From Selaginella moellendorffii (taxonomy: Eukaryota > Streptophyta > Lycopodiopsida > Selaginellales > Selaginellaceae), in contig NW_003314311.1 of assembly GCF_000143415.4 (NCBI RefSeq), positions 1,383,296 to 1,447,295 on the forward strand: a stretch of DNA of 64,000 nucleotides, in the 5' to 3' direction. Made by a program: the position numbers and the translations under genes. Of the stretch, positions 34,401 to 44,081 are shown one piece after another. Every line of letters starts with the position of its first letter. Position 1 is the stretch's first letter. A model generated the notes under the pieces. It worked only from the letters and a program-made list of their open reading frames with translations, was not told where the DNA came from and made no database searches.

Positions 34401-34564
34401 GCGGAAGCAGAGTGCCACCATCACCTTGCCAGACCATGCAAGAGATGCAGCAAGAGCATTCATAACCCAGGTTCAAGGTGAGATTCATTAATATTCCTTT
34501 ACTAAGTTTCTAATGTATTTTATTTCAAGGTGAACAATCCGAATCTGAATCAGAGGAGGCGTGA
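31423..34564 (+). CDS. Element gene 3: transposase-like protein (DUF7869-like), intact frame
   Basis: A single open frame (31423-34491, 1022 residues) starts at an ATG next to an AG acceptor (TTTCAG|A ATG). Splicing 34478-34529 would instead give an acidic end, GEQSESESEEA, stopping at 34564. Residues ~1-160 hold two related units (VYILNGGKRVAKGTL; VFLNNPEGEVVAEGL), like the small domain beside TNP2 in plant CACTA elements. A CCKRRCC cluster (~225) and KCDEC (~420) may bind zinc. The core pattern is IIHDKMDQ (Asp478), LQTDNAGSKNKN (Asp645) and GHTHEDVDAMF (Glu684/Asp685/Asp687). This is the order of the uncharacterised DUF7869 family and suggests an RNase H-like DDE nuclease. Between Asp478 and Asp645 the frame crosses two palindromes (33164 and 33221); that part looks unlike the family and may be intronic. 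The transposase role is inferred. Confidence 0.7.
33163..33276 (+). other. Possible palindrome-bearing intron(s) inside element gene 3
   Basis: GTATCG at 33163 to CAG before 33277 gives a 114-base GT-AG span, or two spans of 48 and 50 bases. Each would carry one palindrome, exactly as in gene 2. The span is a multiple of three, so it is hidden inside the open frame. Its translation (cysteine-rich, SREASCHSDEAGR) does not resemble its surroundings. Splicing is not proven. Confidence 0.45.
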
Positions 34565-36130
34565 TGGCATGTGGCCTTACGCCATTCTTAGGTGAGATGA
34601 TACAAATAACAAGTATAAATTCTTAGTTGTTCTAGCAAATCTTACTTAAAGTTTAAGGTGAACAAGCCGAATATGAATTCATCCGATTGTTATAACAAAT
34701 TGCGAGGTGATGGCATGAGGTGATACGCCATTTGAGAGTGGTAGCCATTCCTATATGAGGTGAGTGAAATATTTATTAGAAATACCTCATTCAATTGTGC
34801 ACTTCTAAGTCTTGGTCCACTCAGTACTGTTTGCATGTTTTTATTTTAATTCTTTCTCTAAAATGTTATTTAGCATATGGCTTCATGCCATTGCTCTCCA
34901 CAATCATGCATTGAATTTTTCTATTCTTGCATAATACTTCTCCATATATATAGCATGTGCGCACATGTGATATGGTTCATTAAGCCTGATATAGTGTGTG
35001 AGGTAAAACAAAGATGATGTGACATATGCATTTACCAATCACACGTGCATAAATCTAATAATATGGCGTGTGGCCCATATTAATGGCACATAAACCCATA
35101 TTGTGGGCTTACGTGCTTTATGTACCATCATTCCCTTGCAGCGTGTGTGTTGGTTTCCTTTTATAACACAACGAACTCCATATTTTAGGGTGAAGAGTGT
35201 TCTCATGGCAAGCACAAAATCTGTAAGTGAGGCAGAAAAGGAGACGGAGAAGGAGATAGGTGAAGATGTAGAATATATAAGTCTTCCAAACTCCCCATAC
35301 TATACTCCAAGTGATCATTTTTCTGAACAAATGGCAACATTAACAACTATCGAGAACGCCCCAGTAATGTCAGAGACAACAATCCAAAGCAAACCAACTG
35401 ACCCGGAGAAGGATAATAGTACCGCTGAGAGTACCAAAAAGGAGGTGTCCACTAGCGCTTAGGCTTATAATGGCGTGTGCCCTCATGCCATTTACTTGAT
35501 CACCAAATACCTTTTTCCCTTTGCACTAGTATATCTTAATACCGGTCTAAGAAATAGAATGGCATGTGCCCTCAGGCCTTTTACTAAATCACCTTTGAAA
35601 GAAATGCAAGCCTCTATGTCGTAAAAAAAAGGTACTAGAGAAATTCCTTAATAATATGAATGTTATTTAGTTTCATGAAAATACACTAAGGGTCAAATGA
35701 GTTAAATGACTTCTCCAGACTAGCAATGCCTCTTGCTACACCTTCACAATTAGATTCGTTAGAAAAAGATAACATTGAATAATATCTAAATGTTCTCACC
35801 ATTAAATTATATGTCTAGCTAATAGGAATGACGTTCATCTTGGAAAGCTCACCACACGCTCAATGAACAAACAAATAGTGTGTGCGCGCATGCCATCGCT
35901 CTTCTTTAGCTTCAGATTCGGCTTGTTCACCTTGACAATGAGATTTATTATACAACCAGATGGACACAGTCTGGACATAAAGTCACCGCGCTAGTCACCA
36001 TGCCCCAGATATGTCTAGCCCCTGGACAAAAAACATATAATTTCACGTCATTTTCAAATACTTGAAAATTTGTACCTAGTCCCATTTTACTGAATAAATC
36101 CCACTTTAACGAAATAGAGCTTATCTGGCA
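34565..36130. other. 3' flank of the element with repeated exon-like pieces
   Basis: The last-exon sequence of gene 3, AAGGTGAACAATCCGAATCT, recurs as AAGGTGAACAAGCCGAATAT at about 34657 and, inverted, at 35908-35935 (CAGATTCGGCTTGTTCACCTT-like). A palindrome follows each. Seven or so palindromes are spread to 35899, after which none is seen; this may mark the element's edge. From 35900 to 36130 nothing is recognised. Confidence 0.6.
35206..35462 (+). CDS. Small hydrophilic hypothetical protein
   Basis: An 85-residue frame from ATG 35206. It is rich in Glu, Lys, Ser and Thr (SVSEAEKETEKEIGEDVEY ... TESTIQ-like tail) with no domain I recognise. An AG acceptor-like site lies just upstream (ATATTTTAG|GG), so it may be a 3' exon of a longer transcript. 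A palindrome begins seven bases after its stop. It may also be a chance frame. Confidence 0.3.
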
Positions 36131-38551
36131 ATCATTGATGATGATTGACTATCATCTGAGATAGTTCATTATCCTTATCAAAAGTTTGCTTGATTATTGT
36201 CGATCTAGAATGATTTTTCATTCTTCAGGATGGTGGATCCTTTCTTCGATAATGATTATGCATCTCTTTATTGATGGAATGATTAATGGTCTTTTGTGAT
36301 AGTTAGTCATTCGCTTTGATGGCTTATGGCTTTTCGCAATACCACATGTTTTTGTGGTTTGCTTTGGATTGGTCTCTTGAGTTTGAGACATCAGGAGGAT
36401 GTTGTTGACGATTATTTAAGCAACTTTGGTTCCTTAGTATTATTAATTAGGATTTATTCAGATTGACTAATACGATACTTAGCATGAAAAAGTGTTTGTT
36501 GGTCTTATCACATTCATTCTGCTTTGTTGATTATTGCTCGAGTTACATTTGATAAATTTGTTTGTTATTTCCTTTGGGTTATACATTTGCAAGTATTGTG
36601 CTTGCTAGTCAATGATACTTTATATTCTTTGAGCTATCTTTTGTAAGTTGTTTAGCATTTTATTTGCAATCTTTGATAGTTCAATTTTATCATTGAGTTT
36701 TCTTGATGATAGATTGGCTATCAAATTTGTATGGTAAATCTTATATTTTCCAATCATAATAATCTTGGTGGTTTCTGTATTATACTACTGGTTTATCGGA
36801 TGATAACTTACTTGGAATACTTTTGTGTTCTAATCTAAGATTTAATCACTGTTAATTAAGTCTCTAAGATATCATTGTTTATGACTTTGATATGGTCTGT
36901 CTATTGATCTTTGAGTTTGGGCCAGTATAGGTAGACTGGCTTCAACACTTTGTGTGCATGGTGAAATCTTTAGTCATGGGGTAGCTACTGTCGACTGGTC
37001 ACATCACCCACCTCTTTGTCAATGTTCCTTTTTCCGTTAAAAAGGCATGACCGAGTAAACACCTCTAACTGCTTGTTTACAGTAGTCTATCTAAACCTTA
37101 CAGATGGGTTTGGTTTCTTTGTTCATGACGGTTGGGGCTTTTGGCTTCTCTCTCTGTGTCCCTGCGGGCAGGGGTGTATCACACTTTTGTAACCTGGGTG
37201 ACAACTAGAGCAGCAAGGGTGGTTAACTTTGTTGGTCATTTCCTTGTCAACAATGGCTAGAAGGTGTCTTAGTTGGTAACGCATCCGCATTAGACAAAAA
37301 GGTTATCCTAACTCATTTAAGTTGGTACATTTCTCACATAGTGTGAATATCATAAACTTTTTCTAGAGTTGTTTCCTTGGTGGTATTCCAGACTAGAGTA
37401 CACATCAACGAGGACCTCAATCTTCCCTAAAGGGGGGAGAGGGTCGCAAATGTGACTTTGGGTATCGAAAGTTACCTGTCGGCCAGTCCTTACGGACACT
37501 CTTTCCTTACTACCACAACGGCAGGAGGTTGGTATTGCTGGACTCGTTATCAGTCTCCGCCTAAGCTAGTTGAGAAATTGGTTTTCATATGTGCACTTGA
37601 TCAAATGAGCATAAGGACGGAATTCCTAAGTGCTATTAGTCAAGCATACTTGACTTGGTTAGAGAAATTCATTTGTTAACTTGCACTTGCTTATGTTGAG
37701 AACCCTTGTGATATTGAGCTTAGTCCCTCAATATTAACTAAATGATAGCTTACCGTGTCTGCCATTATGCCCTTTGTGTTAGTCTTATTTCGGTCCTAAA
37801 TGCTATTTATGGAAAGTGTTTAGATTTGCTCATTTGGCATATCTACGAAATGTAGAGATTGGATGGTGTTCATCCTATGTTGAAATTCATATTCTAGCAC
37901 CATTCCATATTTAGTAAATTTCGAGCTTGTCCCAGAGACTAACTCCTAATACTAAGGGAGGCTTGGGGTGAAAGCCTAAAGCGTGTGTCCCGGGGGGTTA
38001 TGGGGGGTTCCAAATGTATAGTAGTGTATAGTAGGGATAGTGGGTAGGTCAAGCATGGCCGACCAACCTGTGGCATAATTTAGCTCTCGCTTGCGTGCCT
38101 GTCCTTATTTTGTGTCTGGCTTGGGTCTAAGCCCAAGCTCCACACCATGCTAACTGGTGGAGTACCTATGTCCTCGCGTTAAACCACTAGTATGCTAAAA
38201 TAGCGCCAAACTTTATAATTTGGCTTCATTTTGCGTGCTGGTCCTGGCATTGGGATGCTGGATACTCTAGGACTGTTCCAAGTCGCTCCGTGCCCCTGTC
38301 CCTTCGCTCTTTGGGCTATACGCTTGGGAGTTGCTCCATGGTCCAATTCCATCACTCCTTAGCTCCATACTTAAGAGTTTGGCTCCGTACCTTCGTTTAA
38401 TGGCCCAAGGCCTTGAAACTTGAGTTCCACACCATTATCTTTGGACACATCGCATTTCTCACATTGCATAAAGAGGGTTTAAGTTCTACTTCATAGTGTT
38501 CTCCTATGGTAAATCACCATAGGATAAAGGGTTAAAACCACATACACTACA
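36131..38551 (+). mobile_element. 5'-truncated LTR retrotransposon (internal 3' end plus 3' LTR)
   Basis: Bases 36131-37441 match the last 1.3 kb of the internal region of the complete element (about 59804-61121), including the purine tract AGGGGGGAGAG. An LTR follows at 37442-38551: it begins GGTCGCAAATGTGAC (TG start mutated to GG) and ends CACTACA. No protein domain is visible. The 5' part is missing at a sharp junction near 36131. Confidence 0.85.
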
Positions 38552-38904
38552 AAAGGCTATGTGTATATAGTGGGTGATGATATAACCATTAGTCAGTCCA
38601 AGACTAAAGTGAATATGAATGGATAAATAAGGTGACTTGGTGAAATGTTCAAGAGTGAACTTTAACTCCTCCAAGAGATTAAGTTGTTAATGTTCCCAAT
38701 CCAAGTGTGGCAATAACTACTTGGATACTTTGTGTAGCTTATCGGAATCTCACTCTTGCTATAAAATCTCAAGCCATGGAAAGGAAGAGTAGTGGTCCTT
38801 TTACTTAATGACTAAAGGTATGGTTACATGGTGAGGAAATCTCAAAAGTTAGTGGGATTTAGTGGTCAAATTTTCAAGCTCTAGCTTACTGGCCATATTA
38901 TTGA
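38552..38904. other. Spacer between two LTRs
   Basis: No gene is visible. The part around 38800-38880 (TGGTTACATGGTGAGGAA, GTGGGATTTAGTGG) is similar to 62730-62790 next to the complete element, so it is a further repeat. The last five bases, ATTGA, are the left target duplication of the solo LTR. Confidence 0.65.
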
Positions 38905-40039
38905 TGTCGCGAATGTGACTTTGGGTATTGAAAGTTACCTGTCGGCTAGTCCTTTCGGATATTCTTTCCTTACTACCATGACGGCAGGAGGTCGGTATTA
39001 CTGGACCCATTATCAGTTCCCACTTGAGCTAGTTGAGAAACTAGTTAATGACCATGCACTTAAATCAGATAAACATAAGGTAGGAACTTCTATGTGTTTC
39101 TTGCTAAGCATACTCGGCCTAGTTTGAGAAACTCCTGTCATTGGCTTGCACTTGCTAGTATCAAGAACCCCTGCGATATTGAGATTGGTCTCTCAGATGA
39201 TAGCTTACCGTGTCTGCCAAACACCCTCACTATCATGCCCTTTGTGTTGGTCTCATTTTAGTCCTAAATGCTATTTATGGAAAGTGTCTAGATTTACTCA
39301 TTTGGCATATCTACAGAATGTAGAGATTGTCCTGAACACAATGGTGTTCGTCCCGTGTCCAAATTCACAATCTAGGGACATTCTATATTTAATAAGTTTC
39401 GAGCTTGTCCCAGAGACTAACTCCTGATACTAAGGGAGGCTTGGGGTAAAAGCCCAAAGCGTGTGTTCCTCAAGGGGGGGGGCCTGTGGGGGGTTCCAAA
39501 TGTATAGTAAGGATAGTGGGTAGGTCGGGCATGGCCGACCAACCTGAGGCATAGTCTAATTCCCGCTTGCGTGCCTGTCCTTGTTCTGCGTCCGGCTTGG
39601 GTCTAAGCCCAAGTTCCATTCCATGATAGCTGGTGGAGTACCCATGTCCTTGCGTTAGGCCACCGGTATGCCAAAATAGCCACAGACTCTGTTTGGCTCT
39701 GTTTTGCAGGCTGGTTCTGGCATTGGGATGTTAATTGCTCCAGGACTATTCCAAGTCGCTCCGAGCTCCTATCCCTTCACTCCTTGGGCTGCATGCTCGG
39801 GAGTTACTCCGTGGTCCGGTTCCGTCACTCCTTGGCTCCATGCTTGGGAGTTTGGCATTGTTCCTTCGTTCAGTGGCCCAAGGCCTTGAACCTCGAGTTC
39901 CGCACCACTGTCCTTTGGACACGTGGTATATGACACGTGGCATATGTCACGTGGCATAAAGAGGGTTTAGGTTCTGCTTCATGGTGTTATCCTATGGTAA
40001 ATCACCATAGGATAAAGGGTATAAACCACGTGCGTTACA
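38905..40039 (+). mobile_element. Solo LTR with 5-bp target duplication
   Basis: It begins TGTCGCGAATGTGAC and ends GCGTTACA, with the same family order as the LTRs at 37.4, 55.1 and 61.1 kb. It is flanked directly by ATTGA at 38900-38904 and 40040-40044. No internal region is present. The usual origin is recombination between the two LTRs of a full element. Confidence 0.92.
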
Positions 40040-40044
40040 ATTGA

Positions 40045-41591
40045 GCACTATCATGGATAAAAATAGACTTAATAGGGACCGAAAAATGGATATTTGGGAA
40101 TGGTGTTCCCCATGTTTTAATGCATTCTAAGGATGCTAAAGTGTGGTTAAAAGATGACCATTTGTGGATAGATGGCACGATCTTGGAGAAACAAATTCCT
40201 TACCACCTACCCCAAAGGCCATTTTAAGCCTTAAAGGTAAGATGACTTTTGATTTGTTAATTAGTTATCACTTAACAATTCCTTCCCTCCAACCCCAATC
40301 CCAACCCCAACAACAAAGTCATTGTGCCTAAGGACAAGTTATATAAATGATCAACCTTTCTAGAGAACTATATTTAAGCTCTTGATGCATCATCTATAGT
40401 TGTATATATCAAGGAATCACTAGGTTCTTCACTCTAAACTAGTGTATATTTTAACTATCTAATATAAAACAAGTTGAGTTTTCACTTCAATTGGCTATTG
40501 CATCCAATAAGCCCATCTTATCAATGCACTATAACACTTAATATGGAGTAATATATCTATAAAAAAATTTATCACTTTTACCACTCTACAAAAGCATTAA
40601 AGTGTTCTACTACTCACTTGATGGAAAGATTGTTCACACAAAGATGAGATCTTCTACTTTTTATTTCCAAAATTGATAATGCTCATTGACAAACTTCTTT
40701 GCTTTGTCTTAAGCCAGCAAATTCAGTGTATTTACCATTAGAATATTATTAAGTTCTATACTTGATCACTTATTTCTAATCAAACTTGTGTTGAACATCC
40801 TTCCTTAAATGAAATCAGGGTTATTATTGTTTATCCAATCCAGTGGTTCTTAATTTTTAAGAATATTTACTTTAACTTTAAGGACTGAGCTTGATTTCAT
40901 ATGTTGGCTATTGTTATGGATGAATTGCATCAATAGAAGATACAACTAACTTTTGAGATCCTTAGTGTGATGTCTGTCATTGTCATAACTATAGCCTAAA
41001 TCCATGAACAAAATAAAAGAGACAGATGGAGAGGGAAATTTTCCTAACACTAAGAACTTTTATGACATAAATGTGGCTCTACAAACCAAATTTAATTATA
41101 ATTCTAAATATATGATATTAATATTTTATGACATAAATGTGGCTCTATAAACCGAATATTAATTTATAATACTAAATATATAATACAATATATCAATATA
41201 CAATACAAACAAATTTCGGTTAGCAAACCAAAGAAAACAGCACAATGCAGAAAAATAATTTATTATCATTAACTCTGATATGTAAGGACTACTTTTATTT
41301 GCATAAAGACATGCCTTTCTTTTAAAATTCATATTTAAATTAATATTCTCAAATTAGATTCTTGAAATAAATATTTAATAAATTTATAAGCTTTCAAATG
41401 AATAATATTAATCAAATTTTAAATAAATTAACTACTTTGTTATTAACCAAAATTAATAATAATATATAGCATAAATTTAATTATTTAAGTAAATAAAACA
41501 AAATTATGAAAAAGTAAGTATAAACCATAAATATAAATATTTAGAGTTTAATCTTTATTTTAGCACTAAAACATTCACACAATTTTTCCTC
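40045..41591. other. AT-rich intergenic region with a 66-bp tandem duplication
   Basis: No gene is seen. TATGACATAAATGTGGCTCT starts two tandem units at 41061 and 41127. From about 41450 the DNA is the upstream flank that is shared with the inverted lectin copy at the window's end (TTTAGCACTAAAACATTCAC just before the start codon), so it probably contains the lectin gene's promoter and leader. Confidence 0.65.
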
Positions 41592-42512
41592 ATGAAATAT
41601 ATATATATTATTATAGTTCTTTACTCGTATTTTTATGTAGCTTATACTCAGAAGGAGTTTCATTATGAAAATTATGGAAATAATGGAGCAATGCCAAAGC
41701 AAATAAATATGAATATGATAATTAGTTCCATGTTTATATTCATAACTAATTCATTACCTTCAGGTGGAACTACACCAGAGAATTCTATATTTCATACATT
41801 CATTATTGGAGACATTTTAGAAGATACAACATTAATAATAGATATATTATTTGTTATTATATCTGCTAGTATAAATTGTCCATTAGACGATAATGGTATT
41901 CGTCAGATTAATAATGATAATACTAGGGATGTTTTGTTAAGAGTTGCTGAACAAACTTATCGTTCTATCCAAAATGCAAGAGCATCATATTTTATGAGTA
42001 TTATTGTTCAACATGATATTGGTATTTTTTTAATATTATATCAAATCCGTGGATATACTCTTAGAATAACTCCTCATTATAATATTAATACATTTTCAAT
42101 TCCATATAAATTTTGTAATTTCTTAAAAAATAGATTATTTAGTGGATATAAAGGTTTGTTTATTGCCACACTTAATGCTGGTGAATTTTTAATACATCTT
42201 TATAAAGCATATGTGTTTTTAGTACAACATGATTGTAACAGTGTTTTATATTACAAAAATATAGTTTTATGGAATACTGAAACATATGGAGAAGGTTTTG
42301 ATTGTAAATTCAGATTGCAAGAAGATGGAAATTTTGTTTTATATTCAGCATTTGATTTGAAACCATTATATGCAACTGGAACTTATTGTAAGAAATTTAA
42401 TTGTGTAAGCCCATCAATGCTTATTCTACAATTAGATTGTAATTTAATTTTATATGATGATGATAAACCTTCTATTCAAATGTGGTCAAGTAAAACAATA
42501 TGTTATAAATAA
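41592..42512 (+). CDS. Secreted B-lectin-type (mannose-binding-like) protein, copy A
   Basis: A 306-residue single-exon protein. A hydrophobic start (MKYIYIIIVLYSYFYVAYTQ) is a likely signal peptide, so it should be secreted or vacuolar. The C-terminal third has three bulb-lectin mannose-site motifs (pattern QxDxNxVxY): QHDCNSVLY at 212-220, QEDGNFVLY at 243-251 and QLDCNLILY at 280-288, with LWNT and WSSKT turns between them. One site is classical (QEDGNFVLY); the others carry Cys. The central region (about 30-170) is unknown to me; IVQHDIGIFLILY (near 140) may be a worn fourth lectin motif. Coding DNA is extremely AT-rich compared with the nearby host genes. Length and frame are conserved with copy B at 62944-63864. 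Sugar binding is inferred from the motifs. Confidence 0.82.
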   Translation: MKYIYIIIVLYSYFYVAYTQKEFHYENYGNNGAMPKQINMNMIISSMFIFITNSLPSGGTTPENSIFHTFIIGDILEDTTLIIDILFVIISASINCPLDDNGIRQINNDNTRDVLLRVAEQTYRSIQNARASYFMSIIVQHDIGIFLILYQIRGYTLRITPHYNINTFSIPYKFCNFLKNRLFSGYKGLFIATLNAGEFLIHLYKAYVFLVQHDCNSVLYYKNIVLWNTETYGEGFDCKFRLQEDGNFVLYSAFDLKPLYATGTYCKKFNCVSPSMLILQLDCNLILYDDDKPSIQMWSSKTICYK

Positions 42513-44081
42513 TAATTTTAAATGTAATCACAAATTTAAAAAAATTGAGACTTATTTTCCAACATATAGTGTTTTTTTTCTATTATTACTCAAAGATAAT
42601 CTCATAAATATTCAGCCTTTAGTAATAATATAAAAAATTGTATTTTAGATCTGGATTTGAACTAAAGAAGATATTGTTTACTTTATAAAAATACAATAAG
42701 GCCCATGGGCCAACAAGAAGAATCAGAGCAAATACTAACATAAGACATTGTCAAGAGCACATTTTAGTAAAAGATTATATGAAAGATTTTTATGATGAGA
42801 AAGATCTCCAAGTTATTAGAACCATGAGGAATGGAAGTGTGAAATAGGCATTCTAACAACAAAGATATATTACCCTCTACCTAGAATGAAACAGTGACTA
42901 CAGAAACAGCAGTCAATAGTAGTTGCAAAATCAAGTTCATGCCCAACATCATTTTCAATACACACTCCACTATCATGGCTATTCACAATTACTCTCTTAG
43001 ATGCTATCTTGTCACCATTCCTCTCACATCCACAATACCATTCCTCCATATCCACTGCCAGTCATTGAAACTTATGGAGCCAAATCAAGATATCATTGGG
43101 GTACTCTCCATGGACTATATGGCCATTATCTAGGTATGGGCTTGCTTTTTTTCTTGCCCTTTAGCCTCTCTTTATTTTCTTTTCCATGTTCCCATGTGGT
43201 TTCCCACACTCTCTGCCCCACTTCTTTCTCTTGTTTTTCAACACTTTCCTTTGCTCTTTTCTTTGTTATCCTTCTGGAAATATCCCTGAGCTTATGTCCA
43301 TTGATTGTTTGGGAAAAGATAATCTCGACTTCTAAATAACATCTCATGGTTGCATGGTTACTCTTTGCTGGCTGCAAAGAAACCCATGGGTTCTTATACA
43401 TCATGACAAAGAAAAGTCTCAATTATATCTTATGACTAGTTTGTTCAATTGCAATGATTGTTGATATTACTGGTGGTTGGTGATGGCTTTGATGAAGTGA
43501 TGTAAAGAGATATCATGGAAAATGATGGAGTATGGAGGAAAGTGGAAAATGGAAAAAAATACATTGTGCTAGATCAATTGATTTTTGATGATTTTTGTTC
43601 TACCAGTGAAAGCAATTTATAGAATTCTGTACTTTTTTTGGCATTTCTCGACATTCCTCAAGAAGCATTTTATAATTGGTGTTATTCCCAACTAATAATT
43701 GATTAATTGTTGATGAAGTTTTTTGTTATTCTTGACTACCATAGGACAACGAAACACTTGGAGTATCAAGGTTATTCTGTTCCTTTTCTACTCTGGAGCT
43801 CTTGGATGCAACTCCCCTGGCCGTGGACGAATTTGACCTCGGGGAGTATTAGCTATGCCAGTAATAGCTGAGGTGAGAGTGATGTTGGTGGGCAGAATGC
43901 CGTAGACAAGCACCAACGATAATGCCGCGAATTTGCTGCGAGGCCAAGCAAGATCACGGGATTACATCCCACCGGAAGAGCGTCTTCTAATCAATCTCGG
44001 ACAAGGGAGACCGGAGAATGCGGGAACTAGCGATCGTTGTCTATAGAACCCTTTAAAAAGGAGGGTTTTAGGGTTTTGGGG
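42513..44081. other. Intergenic region
   Basis: The first ~110 bases are shared with the flank of the inverted lectin copy. A 61-codon minus-strand frame at 42870-43055 is Cys-rich (CGCERNG ... CCFCSHCF) but unrecognised and not called as a gene. The final 200 bases are presumably promoter and leader of the next gene, with GGGTTTTAGGGTTTTGGGG just before its start, a telo-box-like element. Confidence 0.55.

Larger units (their letters stand above)
22702..35899. repeat. Dispersed 24-bp palindrome family (about 28 copies)
   Basis: The half-site is AATGGCRTGNGG followed directly by its reverse complement. Copies (start positions): 22702, 23779, 23854, 25239, 25380, 26855, 28132, 28191, 28269, 29179, 29416, 30339, 30953, 31051 (perfect 24 bp), 31212, 31249, 31318, 33164, 33221, 34563, 34709, 34869, 34951, 35061, 35469, 35559 and 35876. 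Three shorter relatives (GTGTGGGCTCATGCAATTTT) lie near 29050, 29341 and 30269, and a half-site lies near 22422. Copies differ at a few positions, often on one arm only. I saw none outside 22.4-35.9 kb. They occur in introns of gene 2, in intergenic DNA, in two coding spots of gene 2 and in the gene 3 frame. Confidence 0.92.

Noticed and set aside
22702-35899. The palindromes as a CRISPR array
   Set aside because: Spacing is irregular (tens to thousands of bases), the repeats are palindromic with variable arms, and the setting is a plant nuclear genome.
37020-37310. tRNA-like A-box (TTAGTTGGTAACGC) repeated at 60930-60970
   Set aside because: It lies inside the LTR-element internal region; I could not fold a cloverleaf or find a matching B-box.
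42870-43055. Cys-rich 61-codon minus-strand frame
   Set aside because: No start context, no splice partner and no family recognised.
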